Assembly (NCBI GenBank): GCA_016177795.1
Contig: JACOUM010000010.1
Location: 217,059-281,058 of the forward strand
Origin: Nitrosomonadales bacterium
Lineage (GTDB): Bacteria; Pseudomonadota; Gammaproteobacteria; Burkholderiales; Gallionellaceae
Direction: 5' to 3'
Length of the DNA: 64,000 nt
The translations under genes were made by a program, and so were the position numbers. The notes below the pieces were generated by a model, which worked only from the letters and a program-made list of their open reading frames with translations, was not told the origin of the DNA and did not search any database. This document shows positions 35,747 to 44,504 of this stretch, one piece after another. Each line of letters starts with the position of its first letter. The first letter of the stretch is position 1.

Positions 35747-38545
35747 CTAATGTGCCGCTTCCCAATTGGTTCCTTCACCCAGCCCCACCTCCAGCGGTAC
35801 TTTCAGTTCCGCGACATGGCACATCAGGTCGTGCAGCTTTTCCTTTACTTGGGGCAGTTCGTTCTTAGGCACTTCCAGCACCAGTTCGTCGTGCACCTGC
35901 ATGATTAGCCGCGTTTGCAGATTTTCTTTCTCTATCCAATTCTGCACCCTGATCATCGCGAGCTTGATCAGGTCGGCAGCGGTGCCCTGCATCGGCGCGT
36001 TGATCGCGGCGCGCTCGGCGGCCTGGCGCTTCATGCCGTTGCCGGCGTTGATCTCCGGCAACCATAGCCTGCGACCGAACACGGTCTCGACGTACCCGGA
36101 GCTTTTGGCCTGGTCGCGGGTGCGCTGCATGTAATCGGCGACGCCGGGATAGCGCGCGAAGTAGCGGTCGATGTAGGCGGTCGCGGCGCTGCGCTCGATG
36201 CCGAGTTGCTTGGCGAGGCCGAAGGCGGACATGCCGTAGATCAGGCCGAAGTTGATGACCTTGGCGTAGCGGCGCTGCTCGCTGTCCACGTCACCGGGAG
36301 CGAGCATGAAGATTTCGGCGGCGGTGGCGCGGTGAATGTCCTCGTTGTTGGCGAAGGCGGCTAGCAGCCCCGCGTCGCCGGACAGGTGCGCCATGATGCG
36401 CAGCTCGATCTGCGAATAGTCGGCGGAGACGATGCGGCTGCCTTGGGGTGCTACGAAGGCCTCGCGGATGCGGCGGCCTTCGGCGGTGCGCACCGGGATG
36501 TTCTGCAGGTTGGGATCAGAGGAGGCGAGCCGCCCGGTCACCGCGACCGCCTGCGAGTAGCTGGTGTGCACGCGCCCGGTGTTGCGGTCCACCATCTGCG
36601 GCAGCTTGTCGGTGTAGGTGGATTTCAGCTTTGCCATGCCACGGTATTCCAGCAGCAGTTTGGGCAGCGGATAGTCGAGCGCGAGTTCCTGCAAGACTTC
36701 CTCGTCGGTCGAGGAGTCGCCGCTGGGCGTCTTTTTCTTCACCGGCAGCTGCAGTTTGTCGAACAGGATTTCGCGCAGTTGCTTCGGCGAATTCAGGTTG
36801 AACGGCTGCCCGGCGGCCTCATGCGCGCGGGCTTCCAGCGCGAGCAGTTTCTCGCCCAGTTCGCGGCTCTGGATTTTCAGCAGGTCGCAGTCGAGCAGCA
36901 CGCCGTTGCGCTCCATCGTATAGAGCACTTGCATCGTCGGCAGTTCGATGTCGCGATACACGTGCTGCAACCCGCTTTGCGCCGCGATCTGCGGCGCAAA
37001 GAATTGATGCAATTGCAGCGTGATGTCGGCATCCTCGGCGGCATAGCGAGTGGCGGTGTCGAGATCGACCTGGTCGAAGCAGATCTGCTTCGCGCCCTTG
37101 CCGACCACCTCGGCGTAGCTGATGGTTTTGACATTGAGATGGCGCAGCGCGAGGTTGTCCATGTCGTGCGGCTTGTGCGATTCCAGCACGTAGGATTGCA
37201 GCAGCGTGTCGTCATGTATCCCTGCAAGTGCGATGCCGTGGTTGGCGAAAATGTGCAGGTCGTATTTGAGGTTCTGCCCGAGCTTGTGGTGACGCGCGCT
37301 TTCCAGCCAGGGCTTGAGTTTGTGCAGCGCATGGTCGCGCCCGAGCTGATCCGGCGCGCCGGGATAGCGGTGCGCCAGCGGCAGATAGGCGGCGTGGTGC
37401 GGTTCGATCGCGAACGAGATGCCGACCAGCTGCGCGTTCATCGCGTCGAGGCCGGTAGTCTCGGTATCCACGCACACCAGTTCGGCGGCGAGCAATTTTG
37501 CCAGCCAGGCGTCGAGCTGGGATTCGGTCAGGATGGTTTCGTAGTGCGCGCCGTCGGTGCGGGTGGGTTCGCTGCCGAGCAGATCATTGGCACGAGAGTT
37601 CCTACCCTCACCCCAACCCTCCCCCTGCCGGGGTGAGGGAGCTTCTTGTTGCGGGGTGTTCAACTCGCGCAGCCACGACTTGAATCCAAAGTGTTCGTAC
37701 AGGCCGCGCAATTGCTCTGTATCTGCTGGCGGCGGTATCAGCTCGCTGTAAGCCTGCGGCAATGCCACATCGCATTTCACGGTGAGCAGGCGCCGCGCCT
37801 GCGGCAGCCAGTCGAGCGCCTTGCGCAGATTTTCGCCGACCACGCCGCCGACCTCGTCGGCATGTTGCATCAGATTATCTAACGTGCCGTATTGGGCGAG
37901 CCATTTCACCGCCGTCTTGGGGCCGACCTTCTCGACGCCCGGCACATTGTCCACCGGGTCGCCGGTCAGCGTCAGATAATCGAGAATGCGTTCCGGCGGC
38001 ACGCCGAATTTGGCGTTCACGCCCGGCACGTCCAGCGCCTCGTTGCTCATGGTGTTGATCAGCGTCACCTGCTCGTTCACCAGTTGCGCGAGGTCCTTGT
38101 CTCCGGTCGCAACGATGCAGCGCACGCCGTCCTGCGCAGCCTGCCGCGCCAGCGTGCCGATTACGTCGTCGGCCTCCACGCCCTCCAGCATCAGCAGGTT
38201 CCAGCCGGACGCGGCGATGGTCTGAAGCAGCGGTTCGATCTGGCGCGCCAGGTCGTCCGGCATCGCCGGGCGGTGTGCCTTGTATTCGGGATACCAGTCA
38301 TCGCGGAATGTTTTGCCTTTTGCGTCAAATACGCACAGGCTATAATCCGCCGGGAAATCGTGGCGCAATTTGCGCAGCATGTTGAGCACGCCGTAGATCG
38401 CGCCGGTCGGCAGACCCTCGCGGTTGCGCAAATCCGGCATCGCGTGGAACGCGCGATACAGGAAAGAGGAACCGTCCACCAGGAGCAATGTTTTACCGGA
38501 ACCCGATTTGTTCGTTTCAGCAAAACTCATTTCATTCGTTTTCAT
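35747..38545 (-). CDS. polA: DNA polymerase I, with repeat-encoded linker insert
   Basis: The 932-residue protein has a 5' nuclease domain (LLLVDGSSFLYRAFHAMPDL, VDNVPGVEKVGPKTA), a proofreading domain with the metal site intact (LVCVDTETTGLDAM), and the polymerase with SADYSQIELRIMAHLSGD and MQVHDELVLEVP. Between the nuclease and proofreading domains, about residues 300-330, EAPSPRQGEGWGEGRN is encoded by a palindromic repeat. This is a flexible linker, so function should be kept. An ATG six codons later (MSFAETNKSG) is an alternative start. Confidence 0.97.
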   Translation of the reverse strand: MKTNEMSFAETNKSGSGKTLLLVDGSSFLYRAFHAMPDLRNREGLPTGAIYGVLNMLRKLRHDFPADYSLCVFDAKGKTFRDDWYPEYKAHRPAMPDDLARQIEPLLQTIAASGWNLLMLEGVEADDVIGTLARQAAQDGVRCIVATGDKDLAQLVNEQVTLINTMSNEALDVPGVNAKFGVPPERILDYLTLTGDPVDNVPGVEKVGPKTAVKWLAQYGTLDNLMQHADEVGGVVGENLRKALDWLPQARRLLTVKCDVALPQAYSELIPPPADTEQLRGLYEHFGFKSWLRELNTPQQEAPSPRQGEGWGEGRNSRANDLLGSEPTRTDGAHYETILTESQLDAWLAKLLAAELVCVDTETTGLDAMNAQLVGISFAIEPHHAAYLPLAHRYPGAPDQLGRDHALHKLKPWLESARHHKLGQNLKYDLHIFANHGIALAGIHDDTLLQSYVLESHKPHDMDNLALRHLNVKTISYAEVVGKGAKQICFDQVDLDTATRYAAEDADITLQLHQFFAPQIAAQSGLQHVYRDIELPTMQVLYTMERNGVLLDCDLLKIQSRELGEKLLALEARAHEAAGQPFNLNSPKQLREILFDKLQLPVKKKTPSGDSSTDEEVLQELALDYPLPKLLLEYRGMAKLKSTYTDKLPQMVDRNTGRVHTSYSQAVAVTGRLASSDPNLQNIPVRTAEGRRIREAFVAPQGSRIVSADYSQIELRIMAHLSGDAGLLAAFANNEDIHRATAAEIFMLAPGDVDSEQRRYAKVINFGLIYGMSAFGLAKQLGIERSAATAYIDRYFARYPGVADYMQRTRDQAKSSGYVETVFGRRLWLPEINAGNGMKRQAAERAAINAPMQGTAADLIKLAMIRVQNWIEKENLQTRLIMQVHDELVLEVPKNELPQVKEKLHDLMCHVAELKVPLEVGLGEGTNWEAAH
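37604..37640. repeat. CCCTCACC-type palindromic repeat, copy 3, inside polA
   Basis: CCCTCACCCCAACCCTCCCC, a short loop, then CGGGGTGAGGGA. It is open in the polA frame and encodes the linker peptide described there. Confidence 0.75.
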
Positions 38546-38566
38546 TCTTCAGCCAAAGGAAATTGC

Positions 38567-39283
38567 ATGAGCCAATCGTCCAAATTGCCCGCCTCCGCAG
38601 TGCCGGAATCATGGAATTCCAAGGAGGCCTGGCGCGTGTTCGGCATTATGTCAGAGTTCGTCTCCGCCACCGAACGCCTCAACTGCATCCATCCCGCAGT
38701 CAGCATCTTCGGCAGTGCGCGCACCCGGCCCGGTCAACCCTATTACAAACTTACCGAGGAAATCGCGCGACTGCTTTCCGATGCAGGATTTTCGGTCATT
38801 TCCGGCGGCGGACCGGGCATCATGGAAGCCGCCAACAAGGGCGCGTTCTATGGCAAGTCGCCCAGCGTTGGCCTGAATATCCAGTTGCCGCATGAGCAGG
38901 TCGGCAACCTGTATCAGAACATCAGCCAGACTTTCCAGCATTTTTTTGCGCGCAAGGTGATGTTCGTGAAATTTGCCAGCGCCTACGTGGTAATGCCCGG
39001 TGGCTTCGGCACGCTGGACGAATTGATGGAAGCGCTGACGCTGGTGCAAACCGGCAAGACGCGCAAGATGCCGATCATCCTGGTCGGCAGCCAGTTCTGG
39101 GGCGGGCTGATCGAATGGTTCCGCACCGCGCTGCTGGAAGAAAAAGTCATCAGCCCGGAAGACATGGATTTAGTCCAGGTGATTGATGAACCCGAAGCGG
39201 TGGTCAGCGCGATTTTCAAACATTACGAAACGCGCGGTTTCGAGCCTTCGGAAGCGGAGCGCGAGCGGCAGCTTTACTTATAA
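38567..39283 (+). CDS. LOG-family protein (TIGR00730 Rossmann fold)
   Basis: The 238-residue protein has SIFGSARTRPGQPYY, FSVISGGGPGIMEAANKGA and the LOG signature VMPGGFGTLDELMEAL. LOG proteins are nucleotide 5'-monophosphate phosphoribohydrolases; plant members activate cytokinins, and bacterial ones are less well defined. AAGGAA precedes the ATG at 38567. The longer open frame upstream is antisense to polA and not protein-like. It is divergent from polA. Confidence 0.93.
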   Translation: MSQSSKLPASAVPESWNSKEAWRVFGIMSEFVSATERLNCIHPAVSIFGSARTRPGQPYYKLTEEIARLLSDAGFSVISGGGPGIMEAANKGAFYGKSPSVGLNIQLPHEQVGNLYQNISQTFQHFFARKVMFVKFASAYVVMPGGFGTLDELMEALTLVQTGKTRKMPIILVGSQFWGGLIEWFRTALLEEKVISPEDMDLVQVIDEPEAVVSAIFKHYETRGFEPSEAERERQLYL

Positions 39284-39297
39284 TTTTCGCTCCTTTT

Positions 39298-39795
39298 ATG
39301 CAGCACATACAAAGCTTCGCGCCCATTGCAAATGCAGATGCAAGAGCCCTCATCCTGGGCAGCATGCCCGGCGAGGCTTCGCTCCGGGCGAATCAGTACT
39401 ATGCGCATCCCCGCAACCTGTTCTGGCTCATCATGAGCGAACTGCTTGGTTTCGATCCGGCTTCGCCTTACAGCCAGAAAGTTCAAGCGCTGAAGTCGGC
39501 CAAAATTGCCCTGTGGGATGTGCTCCACTCATGCTGCCGGGAAGGCAGCCTGGATTCCAGTATCGATGACGCATCGCTTGCCCCGAACGACCTTGCGGCA
39601 TTCTTCCGGCATCATCCCAAAATTACCCGTGTTTTTTTCAATGGTGCCAAGGCCGAGGAGTGCTACCGCAAGCATGTGCGCCCCGGCAGCGGAATTGAAA
39701 CCATCGAATACCTGCGCCTGCCATCCACCAGCCCGGCGAACGCTTCCATTTCCTATGCACGCAAGCTGGAGGCATGGCGGGTAATAACAAAATAG
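39298..39795 (+). CDS. DNA-deoxyinosine/uracil glycosylase of the UDG superfamily
   Basis: The 165-residue protein has ALILGSMPGEASLRANQYYA then HPRNLFWLIMSELLG, ALWDVLHSCCREGSLDSSI and the late LPSTSPANAS, the arrangement of UDG family 6 (hypoxanthine-DNA glycosylase). Such enzymes remove hypoxanthine from deaminated adenine in DNA. It follows the LOG gene by 14 bases, so they may be co-transcribed. Confidence 0.88.
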   Translation: MQHIQSFAPIANADARALILGSMPGEASLRANQYYAHPRNLFWLIMSELLGFDPASPYSQKVQALKSAKIALWDVLHSCCREGSLDSSIDDASLAPNDLAAFFRHHPKITRVFFNGAKAEECYRKHVRPGSGIETIEYLRLPSTSPANASISYARKLEAWRVITK

Positions 39796-39810
39796 CCTAG
39801 TCTCGCTAAT

Positions 39811-39996
39811 GGGAGCTTCTAAAAATTCAGAGTTTGCCCAAATGCAAGGCGCGTAAAAAATTTCGCCGCGCCGCATATGTCTGATATGTAAGCAAGAAAA
39901 CGAAGTTTCAGTGAAGGGTAACCTTTAGGTTGGCCGAAACTAAATTTTTTCCGCAACACAGCAGTTGGGATGAAATGTGAGTTTTTAGAGGTTCCC
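39811..39996. mobile_element. MITE-like element 2 (186 bp, inverted ends)
   Basis: The left end GGGAGCTTCTAAAAATTCA and the right end (reverse complement) GGGAACCTCTAAAAACTCA match at 16 of 19 positions. The ends share GGGAACCTCT with the element at 34101. Internal AAAAAATTT and AAATTTTTT are a second inverted pair. No ORF is visible inside. It lies between the glycosylase stop and the DUF2782 gene. Confidence 0.65.
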
Positions 39997-40061
39997 AAAT
40001 TTCCACTTCGCCGCACAATCCCTCTATACATCGGCTAAAATGCGCCCATTCCAATCCATCG

Positions 40062-40412
40062 ATGGTGACTGCGATGCGCTTCCTATTCTTCTTGCTGCTG
40101 AGCGGTTTCTCCCTTGCCGCCTTCGCCCAGCAACCGGTTCCCGGCAATCTCGAACCGCTGCCCCCGCCGCCCGCCTTCGATGCCGCACCGGATGCCGCTC
40201 CCGACGATGTGCCCGAGGTGACCATTACCAAGGAAACCGAGCAAACCGTCGAGGAATATCGTATCGGCGGCAAACTGTACATGATCAAGATCACGCCGAA
40301 GCACGGCGTGCCTTATTATCTGGTTGACGACCTGGGTGACGGCAAGTTTGTGCGGCAGGAGAGCCTCGATTCCGGCTTGCGCGTGCCGCGCTGGATTATC
40401 CACAAGTTCTAA
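40062..40412 (+). CDS. DUF2782 family exported protein
   Basis: The 116-residue protein has a signal peptide (MRFLFFLLLSGFSLAAFAQQ, from an internal ATG at 40074) and a Pro/Ala-rich stretch, then the DUF2782 core TKETEQTVEEYRIGGKLYMI and PKHGVPYYLVDDLGDGKFVR. The function is not known. It ends one base before thrB, matching the conserved DUF2782-thrB pair of betaproteobacteria. Either ATG could be the start; 40074 puts the signal peptide at the very N terminus. Confidence 0.85.
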   Translation: MVTAMRFLFFLLLSGFSLAAFAQQPVPGNLEPLPPPPAFDAAPDAAPDDVPEVTITKETEQTVEEYRIGGKLYMIKITPKHGVPYYLVDDLGDGKFVRQESLDSGLRVPRWIIHKF

Positions 40413-40413
40413 G

Positions 40414-41355
40414 ATGGCGGTTTTTACCAGCGTCTCGGAGGCGGAGCTGACCGCATGGCTGGGTGATTATTCTCTTGGCCAATTGCTGGAATTGCAGCCC
40501 ATCTCATCCGGCATCGAGAACACCAATTACTTCGTCACTACCAGCAACGGCCGCTTCGTGCTCACGCTGTTCGAGAAACTCACCGTCGGCGAGTTGCCGT
40601 TCTACCTGAATTTGATGGCGCACCTGGCGCGCCATGGCATTCCCTGTCCCTGCCCGGTGGCAAACCGTCACAATCAGTTTCTCGGCACACTCAACGGCAA
40701 GCCTGCCTGTATCGTCAGCCGCCTGAGCGGCAAGTCTATCACCGCGCCGAACAACGAGCAGTGCGCCGCCATCGGCGCGATGCTCGGGCAGATGCATAAT
40801 GCCGGACAAAGCTTCTCGCAGATCATGCCCAACCCGCGCGGCAGTGCATGGCGCGCGGCGACCGCACCGAAAGTACGCCAGTTCCTCGATGCGGGGCAGG
40901 CCGAATTGCTGGACAGCGAGGTTGCGCTGCATGCTCGGCAGAACTGGGCGGCGCTGCCGCAGGGCGTGATCCACGCCGATCTGTTTCGCGACAATGCGCT
41001 GCTGGAAGGCAACCGCGTCGGCGGGCTGATCGATTTTTATTTTGCGTGCAGCGATGCGCTGCTGTACGACGTGGCAATCACCGTGAACGACTGGTGCATG
41101 AACGCCGGCGGCGTGCTGGACGGCATTCGCGCGCAGGCTTTTTTGCGTGCCTACCATGCGGTGCGCCCGCTGCTGGACAGCGAACGCGACGCATGGCCGC
41201 TGATGTTGCGTGTGGCCGCACTGCGCTTCTGGCTGTCGCGCCTGTTCGACAAGTATCTGCCGCGCGACGGCGAACTGATCCATGCACATGACCCGCATCA
41301 CTTCGAGCGGATACTGAAAAATCACATCGCAACGGCACAGGCCATCAGGCTATAA
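40414..41355 (+). CDS. thrB: Homoserine kinase (APH-fold type)
   Basis: ThrB phosphorylates homoserine on the way to threonine. The 313-residue protein is the aminoglycoside-phosphotransferase-like form: MAVFTSVSEAELTAWLGDY, SSGIENTNYFVTTSNGRFVL, the catalytic string GVIHADLFRDNALLEGNRVG and GLIDFYFACSDALLYDVAI. The ATG at 40414 follows the DUF2782 stop immediately. It is not the GHMP-fold enzyme of E. coli. Confidence 0.95.
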   Translation: MAVFTSVSEAELTAWLGDYSLGQLLELQPISSGIENTNYFVTTSNGRFVLTLFEKLTVGELPFYLNLMAHLARHGIPCPCPVANRHNQFLGTLNGKPACIVSRLSGKSITAPNNEQCAAIGAMLGQMHNAGQSFSQIMPNPRGSAWRAATAPKVRQFLDAGQAELLDSEVALHARQNWAALPQGVIHADLFRDNALLEGNRVGGLIDFYFACSDALLYDVAITVNDWCMNAGGVLDGIRAQAFLRAYHAVRPLLDSERDAWPLMLRVAALRFWLSRLFDKYLPRDGELIHAHDPHHFERILKNHIATAQAIRL

Positions 41356-41364
41356 GGAGGAATA

Positions 41365-42138
41365 ATGGAACCGCGACGCTTACAGGCCATACAAGGCTGG
41401 CAATGGATCAAGCAGGGCTATGCGCTGTTCATGAAAGCGCCGCTGCTGTGGATCGTGGTGCTGCTGATCTGCTTTATCGCGGCAGCCGGATTGTCCGCCG
41501 TGCCGGTGGTGGGCGAACCGCTCGCCAGTCTGTTGCTGCCGGCGGTATTGGTCGGCCTGATGGTCGGCTGTCGCGCGCTGGAACGCGGCGAGGAGCTGGA
41601 ACTGGCGCATCTGTTCAGCGGTTTCCAGCAACGCACCGCGCAACTCATCACACTGGGCGGCATCGCACTGGTCGGGCAGCTCCTGATTTTCGGCGCGATG
41701 ATGATGGTCGGCGGCGCCGCGCTGGTTGGCATTCTGACCAGCGGCCAGCCCATCGAAGATCCGGAAATCATCAAACAGGCGATAACTGGCGCCGGACTCG
41801 CCATCCTGCTCGGCATTACGCTATTCAGTGTGCTGCTGATGGCCTTGCAGTTCGCGCCAATGCTGGTCTATTTCAATAACGTCGCACCGGTTGACGCGAT
41901 GAAACTCAGTCTGCGCGCCTTCCTCGCCAACATCGGGCCGATGCTGGTGTATGGCGCGACATTCATGTTTCTGGCCATTCTGGCGACTATTCCGATGATG
42001 CTCGGCTGGCTGGTGCTGATGCCGGTCGTGTTCACGTCGCTGTATATCTGCTATTGCGACATTTTCCCCGTCGCCAAGGAGAATCAGCAGGCCCTCGATG
42101 GGGGCGATGCCTTCACGCCGGACCAGGGAGCGTTCTGA
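41365..42138 (+). CDS. BPSS1780-type multispanning membrane protein
   Basis: The 257-residue protein has about six hydrophobic helices (for example LLWIVVLLICFIAAAGLSAV, LASLLLPAVLVGLMVGCRAL, AILATIPMMLGWLVLMPVVF) after an amphipathic start WQWIKQGYALFMKAPLL. This is the pattern of the BPSS1780 family, whose role is unknown. An AAGGAGG precedes the ATG, ten bases after thrB, so it is probably in the same operon. Confidence 0.85.
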   Translation: MEPRRLQAIQGWQWIKQGYALFMKAPLLWIVVLLICFIAAAGLSAVPVVGEPLASLLLPAVLVGLMVGCRALERGEELELAHLFSGFQQRTAQLITLGGIALVGQLLIFGAMMMVGGAALVGILTSGQPIEDPEIIKQAITGAGLAILLGITLFSVLLMALQFAPMLVYFNNVAPVDAMKLSLRAFLANIGPMLVYGATFMFLAILATIPMMLGWLVLMPVVFTSLYICYCDIFPVAKENQQALDGGDAFTPDQGAF

Positions 42139-42142
42139 CAGC

Positions 42143-42185
42143 AGGGGCGAATTCATTCGCTCACGGGCGGATAAATCCGCCCCTA
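42143..42185. repeat. Palindromic GGGGCGAAT/GGGCGGAT repeat at the uvrD 3' end
   Basis: GGGGCGAATTCATTCGCTC and GGGCGGATAAATCCGCCCC are two adjacent palindromes. The element fills the space between the BPSS1780-like gene and uvrD, and its right edge (CCCCTA) includes the uvrD stop codon. It is different from the CCCTCACC family. Confidence 0.65.
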
Positions 42186-44402
42186 CACCGCCGTCAGCTT
42201 CGCGTATTCCAATGCCAGCCATTTGCTGCCGGCATGTTTGAAATTGACCTGCACACTCGCATCCGCGCCGCTGCCTTTGGCACCGATGATCGTACCCTCG
42301 CCGAACTTCTGGTGGAACACGCGCTGGCCGATGCGCCACGGTGAACTGTGCGCGGGTGCAGCGCCGCCACCGAAAGATGGGGCGGGGGCGGAAGTCGCAC
42401 CGGGCAGGTATGAATCGAAGCTCTTGCGCGCCGCGAATCTCGGCGTCAGCCAGTGCAGCAACTCATCCGGCAGTTCGCGCAGGAAACTCGATGCCATGCC
42501 GTAGTTCACCTGCCCGTGCAACATGCGGCTCTGCGCGAAGCTCAGGTACAGCCTGCGCCGCGCACGGGTGATCGCCACGTACATCAGGCGGCGCTCCTCG
42601 TCCAGCCCGCCAGCCACGTTCTGGCTGTTCTGGTGCGGGAACAGCCCTTCCTCCAGCCCGGTGATGAATACCGTGTGGAACTCCAGCCCCTTGGCGGCAT
42701 GCACCGTCATCAGGTGCAGCGCGTCGTCGCTGTCACCCGCCTGATGCTCGCCCGCCTCCAGCGAGGCATGGGTGAGAAAGGCAGTCAGGCTGTCGTCCTC
42801 GTTCTCGTGCACGAACAGCGTTGCGGCGTTGACCAGCTCGTTGAGGTTCTCCAGCCGTTCCTGCGCCTCGCGTTTCTTCGCGCCGGTTTCGTTCTGGTAA
42901 TGCGCGGCCAGGCCGCTGTGTTGCAACACATGGTCGATGATTTCGGGTAGTGGCAGTTCGCGCGTCGCGCTGCGCAGCGATTCGATCAGCGCGACGAAGG
43001 CCGTGACCTTGCCGCCCGCGCGCGCCGCCGCGTCGAACAGCGTCGTGTTGTGCTGTTTCGCCGCTTCCTGCAACTGCTCGATGCTGCGCGCGCCGATGCC
43101 GCGCGTCGGGAAGTTGATGATGCGCAGCAGCGCGTTGTCGTCGTCGCCGTTCTCCATCAGGCGCAGGTAGGCCAGCGCATGCTTGATCTCCTGCCGCTCG
43201 AAGAAGCGCAGGCCGCCGTACACGCGGTACGATAGCCCGGCGGAAACCAGCGCGTGTTCCAGCACGCGCGACTGTGCGTTGGAACGGTACAGCAGCGCGA
43301 TCTCCTTGAGATTGACTCCCTCGGATTGCAACTGCCGGATCTCGTCGATGATGAATCCGGCCTCGTCCACATCGGTTGCCGCCTCGTACACGCGCAGCTT
43401 CTCGCCGCCGCTCTCCGCCGTCCACAGGTTCTTGCCGAGGCGGTTGCGGTTGTGGCTGATCAGCGCATTGGCCGCGTCGAGGATGTTGGCGTGCGAGCGG
43501 TAGTTCTGCTCCAGCCGGATGACATTCTCGATATGAAAGTCGCGCAGCAGCTCCTGCATGTTGCCGACATTCGCGCCGCGAAACGCATAGATCGACTGGT
43601 CGTCGTCGCCCACCGCAAACAGCGCGGAAGTCGAAGAGTGATTTTCTCGTTCGCCTCCTCGCCCGCTTGCGGGAGAGGATTGAGGTGAGGGAACGCCCGC
43701 CAGCAGCTTCAGCCAGCGGTACTGCAGCGGGTTGGTGTCCTGGAACTCGTCCACGAGGATATGCCTGAAGCGCTGCTGGTAATGCTCGCGCAGCTGCGCA
43801 TTGCGTTGCAGCAGTTCATAGCAACGCAGCAGCAGCTCGGAAAAATCCACCACGCCCTCGCGCTGGCATTGCGCGTCGTACTCGGCGAAGATTTCCACCT
43901 TGCGCCGCGTGTAGGGATCGTAGGCCTCCACCTCGGAGGCGCGCAGCCCCTGTTCCTTGCTGGAGCTGATGAAGTTCTGCATTTCGCGCGGCGGATACTT
44001 TTCGTCGTCGACATTCATCGCCTTCATCAGGCGCTTGATCGCGGAAAGCTGGTCGCCGCTATCGAGGATCTGGAACGTCTGCGGCAAATTTGCCTCGCGG
44101 TAATGCGCGCGCAGCATGCGGTTGCACAGCCCGTGAAACGTGCCGATCCACATGCCGCGCGTATTAATCGGCAGCATCGCCGACAGGCGTGTCACCATCT
44201 CCTTCGCCGCCTTGTTGGTAAACGTCACTGCGAGGATGCCGTGTGGGTTCGCGGCGCCGCTGCTGATGAGCCAGGCGATGCGCGTGGTCAGCACGCGCGT
44301 CTTGCCGCTGCCGGCTCCGGCAAGGATCAGCGCGGATTGAGCGGGGAGTTCGACGGCAGCACGTTGTTCGGGATTGAGGCCGGAAAGCAGGGAAGAATTC
44401 AT
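42183..44402 (-). CDS. uvrD: UvrD/PcrA-type DNA helicase, with repeat-encoded insert
   Basis: UvrD is a superfamily 1 3'-5' helicase of mismatch and excision repair. The 739-residue protein has Walker A ALILAGAGSGKTRVL, DEFQDTNPLQYRWLKLLAG, FAVGDDDQSIYAFRGAN and MTVHAAKGLEFHTVFI. Between LLAG and ALFAVGDDDQ there are about 20 extra residues (VPSPQSSPASGRGGERENHS) encoded by a palindromic repeat, directly before helicase motif III. The frame is intact. I chose the ATG at 44402 (MNSSLLSGLNPEQRAAVEL). Confidence 0.96.
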   Translation of the reverse strand: MNSSLLSGLNPEQRAAVELPAQSALILAGAGSGKTRVLTTRIAWLISSGAANPHGILAVTFTNKAAKEMVTRLSAMLPINTRGMWIGTFHGLCNRMLRAHYREANLPQTFQILDSGDQLSAIKRLMKAMNVDDEKYPPREMQNFISSSKEQGLRASEVEAYDPYTRRKVEIFAEYDAQCQREGVVDFSELLLRCYELLQRNAQLREHYQQRFRHILVDEFQDTNPLQYRWLKLLAGVPSPQSSPASGRGGERENHSSTSALFAVGDDDQSIYAFRGANVGNMQELLRDFHIENVIRLEQNYRSHANILDAANALISHNRNRLGKNLWTAESGGEKLRVYEAATDVDEAGFIIDEIRQLQSEGVNLKEIALLYRSNAQSRVLEHALVSAGLSYRVYGGLRFFERQEIKHALAYLRLMENGDDDNALLRIINFPTRGIGARSIEQLQEAAKQHNTTLFDAAARAGGKVTAFVALIESLRSATRELPLPEIIDHVLQHSGLAAHYQNETGAKKREAQERLENLNELVNAATLFVHENEDDSLTAFLTHASLEAGEHQAGDSDDALHLMTVHAAKGLEFHTVFITGLEEGLFPHQNSQNVAGGLDEERRLMYVAITRARRRLYLSFAQSRMLHGQVNYGMASSFLRELPDELLHWLTPRFAARKSFDSYLPGATSAPAPSFGGGAAPAHSSPWRIGQRVFHQKFGEGTIIGAKGSGADASVQVNFKHAGSKWLALEYAKLTAV
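43651..43694. repeat. CCCTCACC-type palindromic repeat, copy 4, inside uvrD
   Basis: Read on the coding strand it is CCCTCACCTCAATCCTCTCC, then CGCAAGCGGGCGAGGAGG. It keeps the uvrD frame open and encodes the PSPQSSPASGRGG part of the insert. Confidence 0.75.
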
Positions 44403-44504
44403 GGCGGAATTATCCCACAGCAATGTCGGCCCCCTGAAATTTCATTGGCGGCTTTTCTTGACGTACAATCGTTCCGCCGAATTTCAAGGGAAATTCAGTT
44501 TGAA

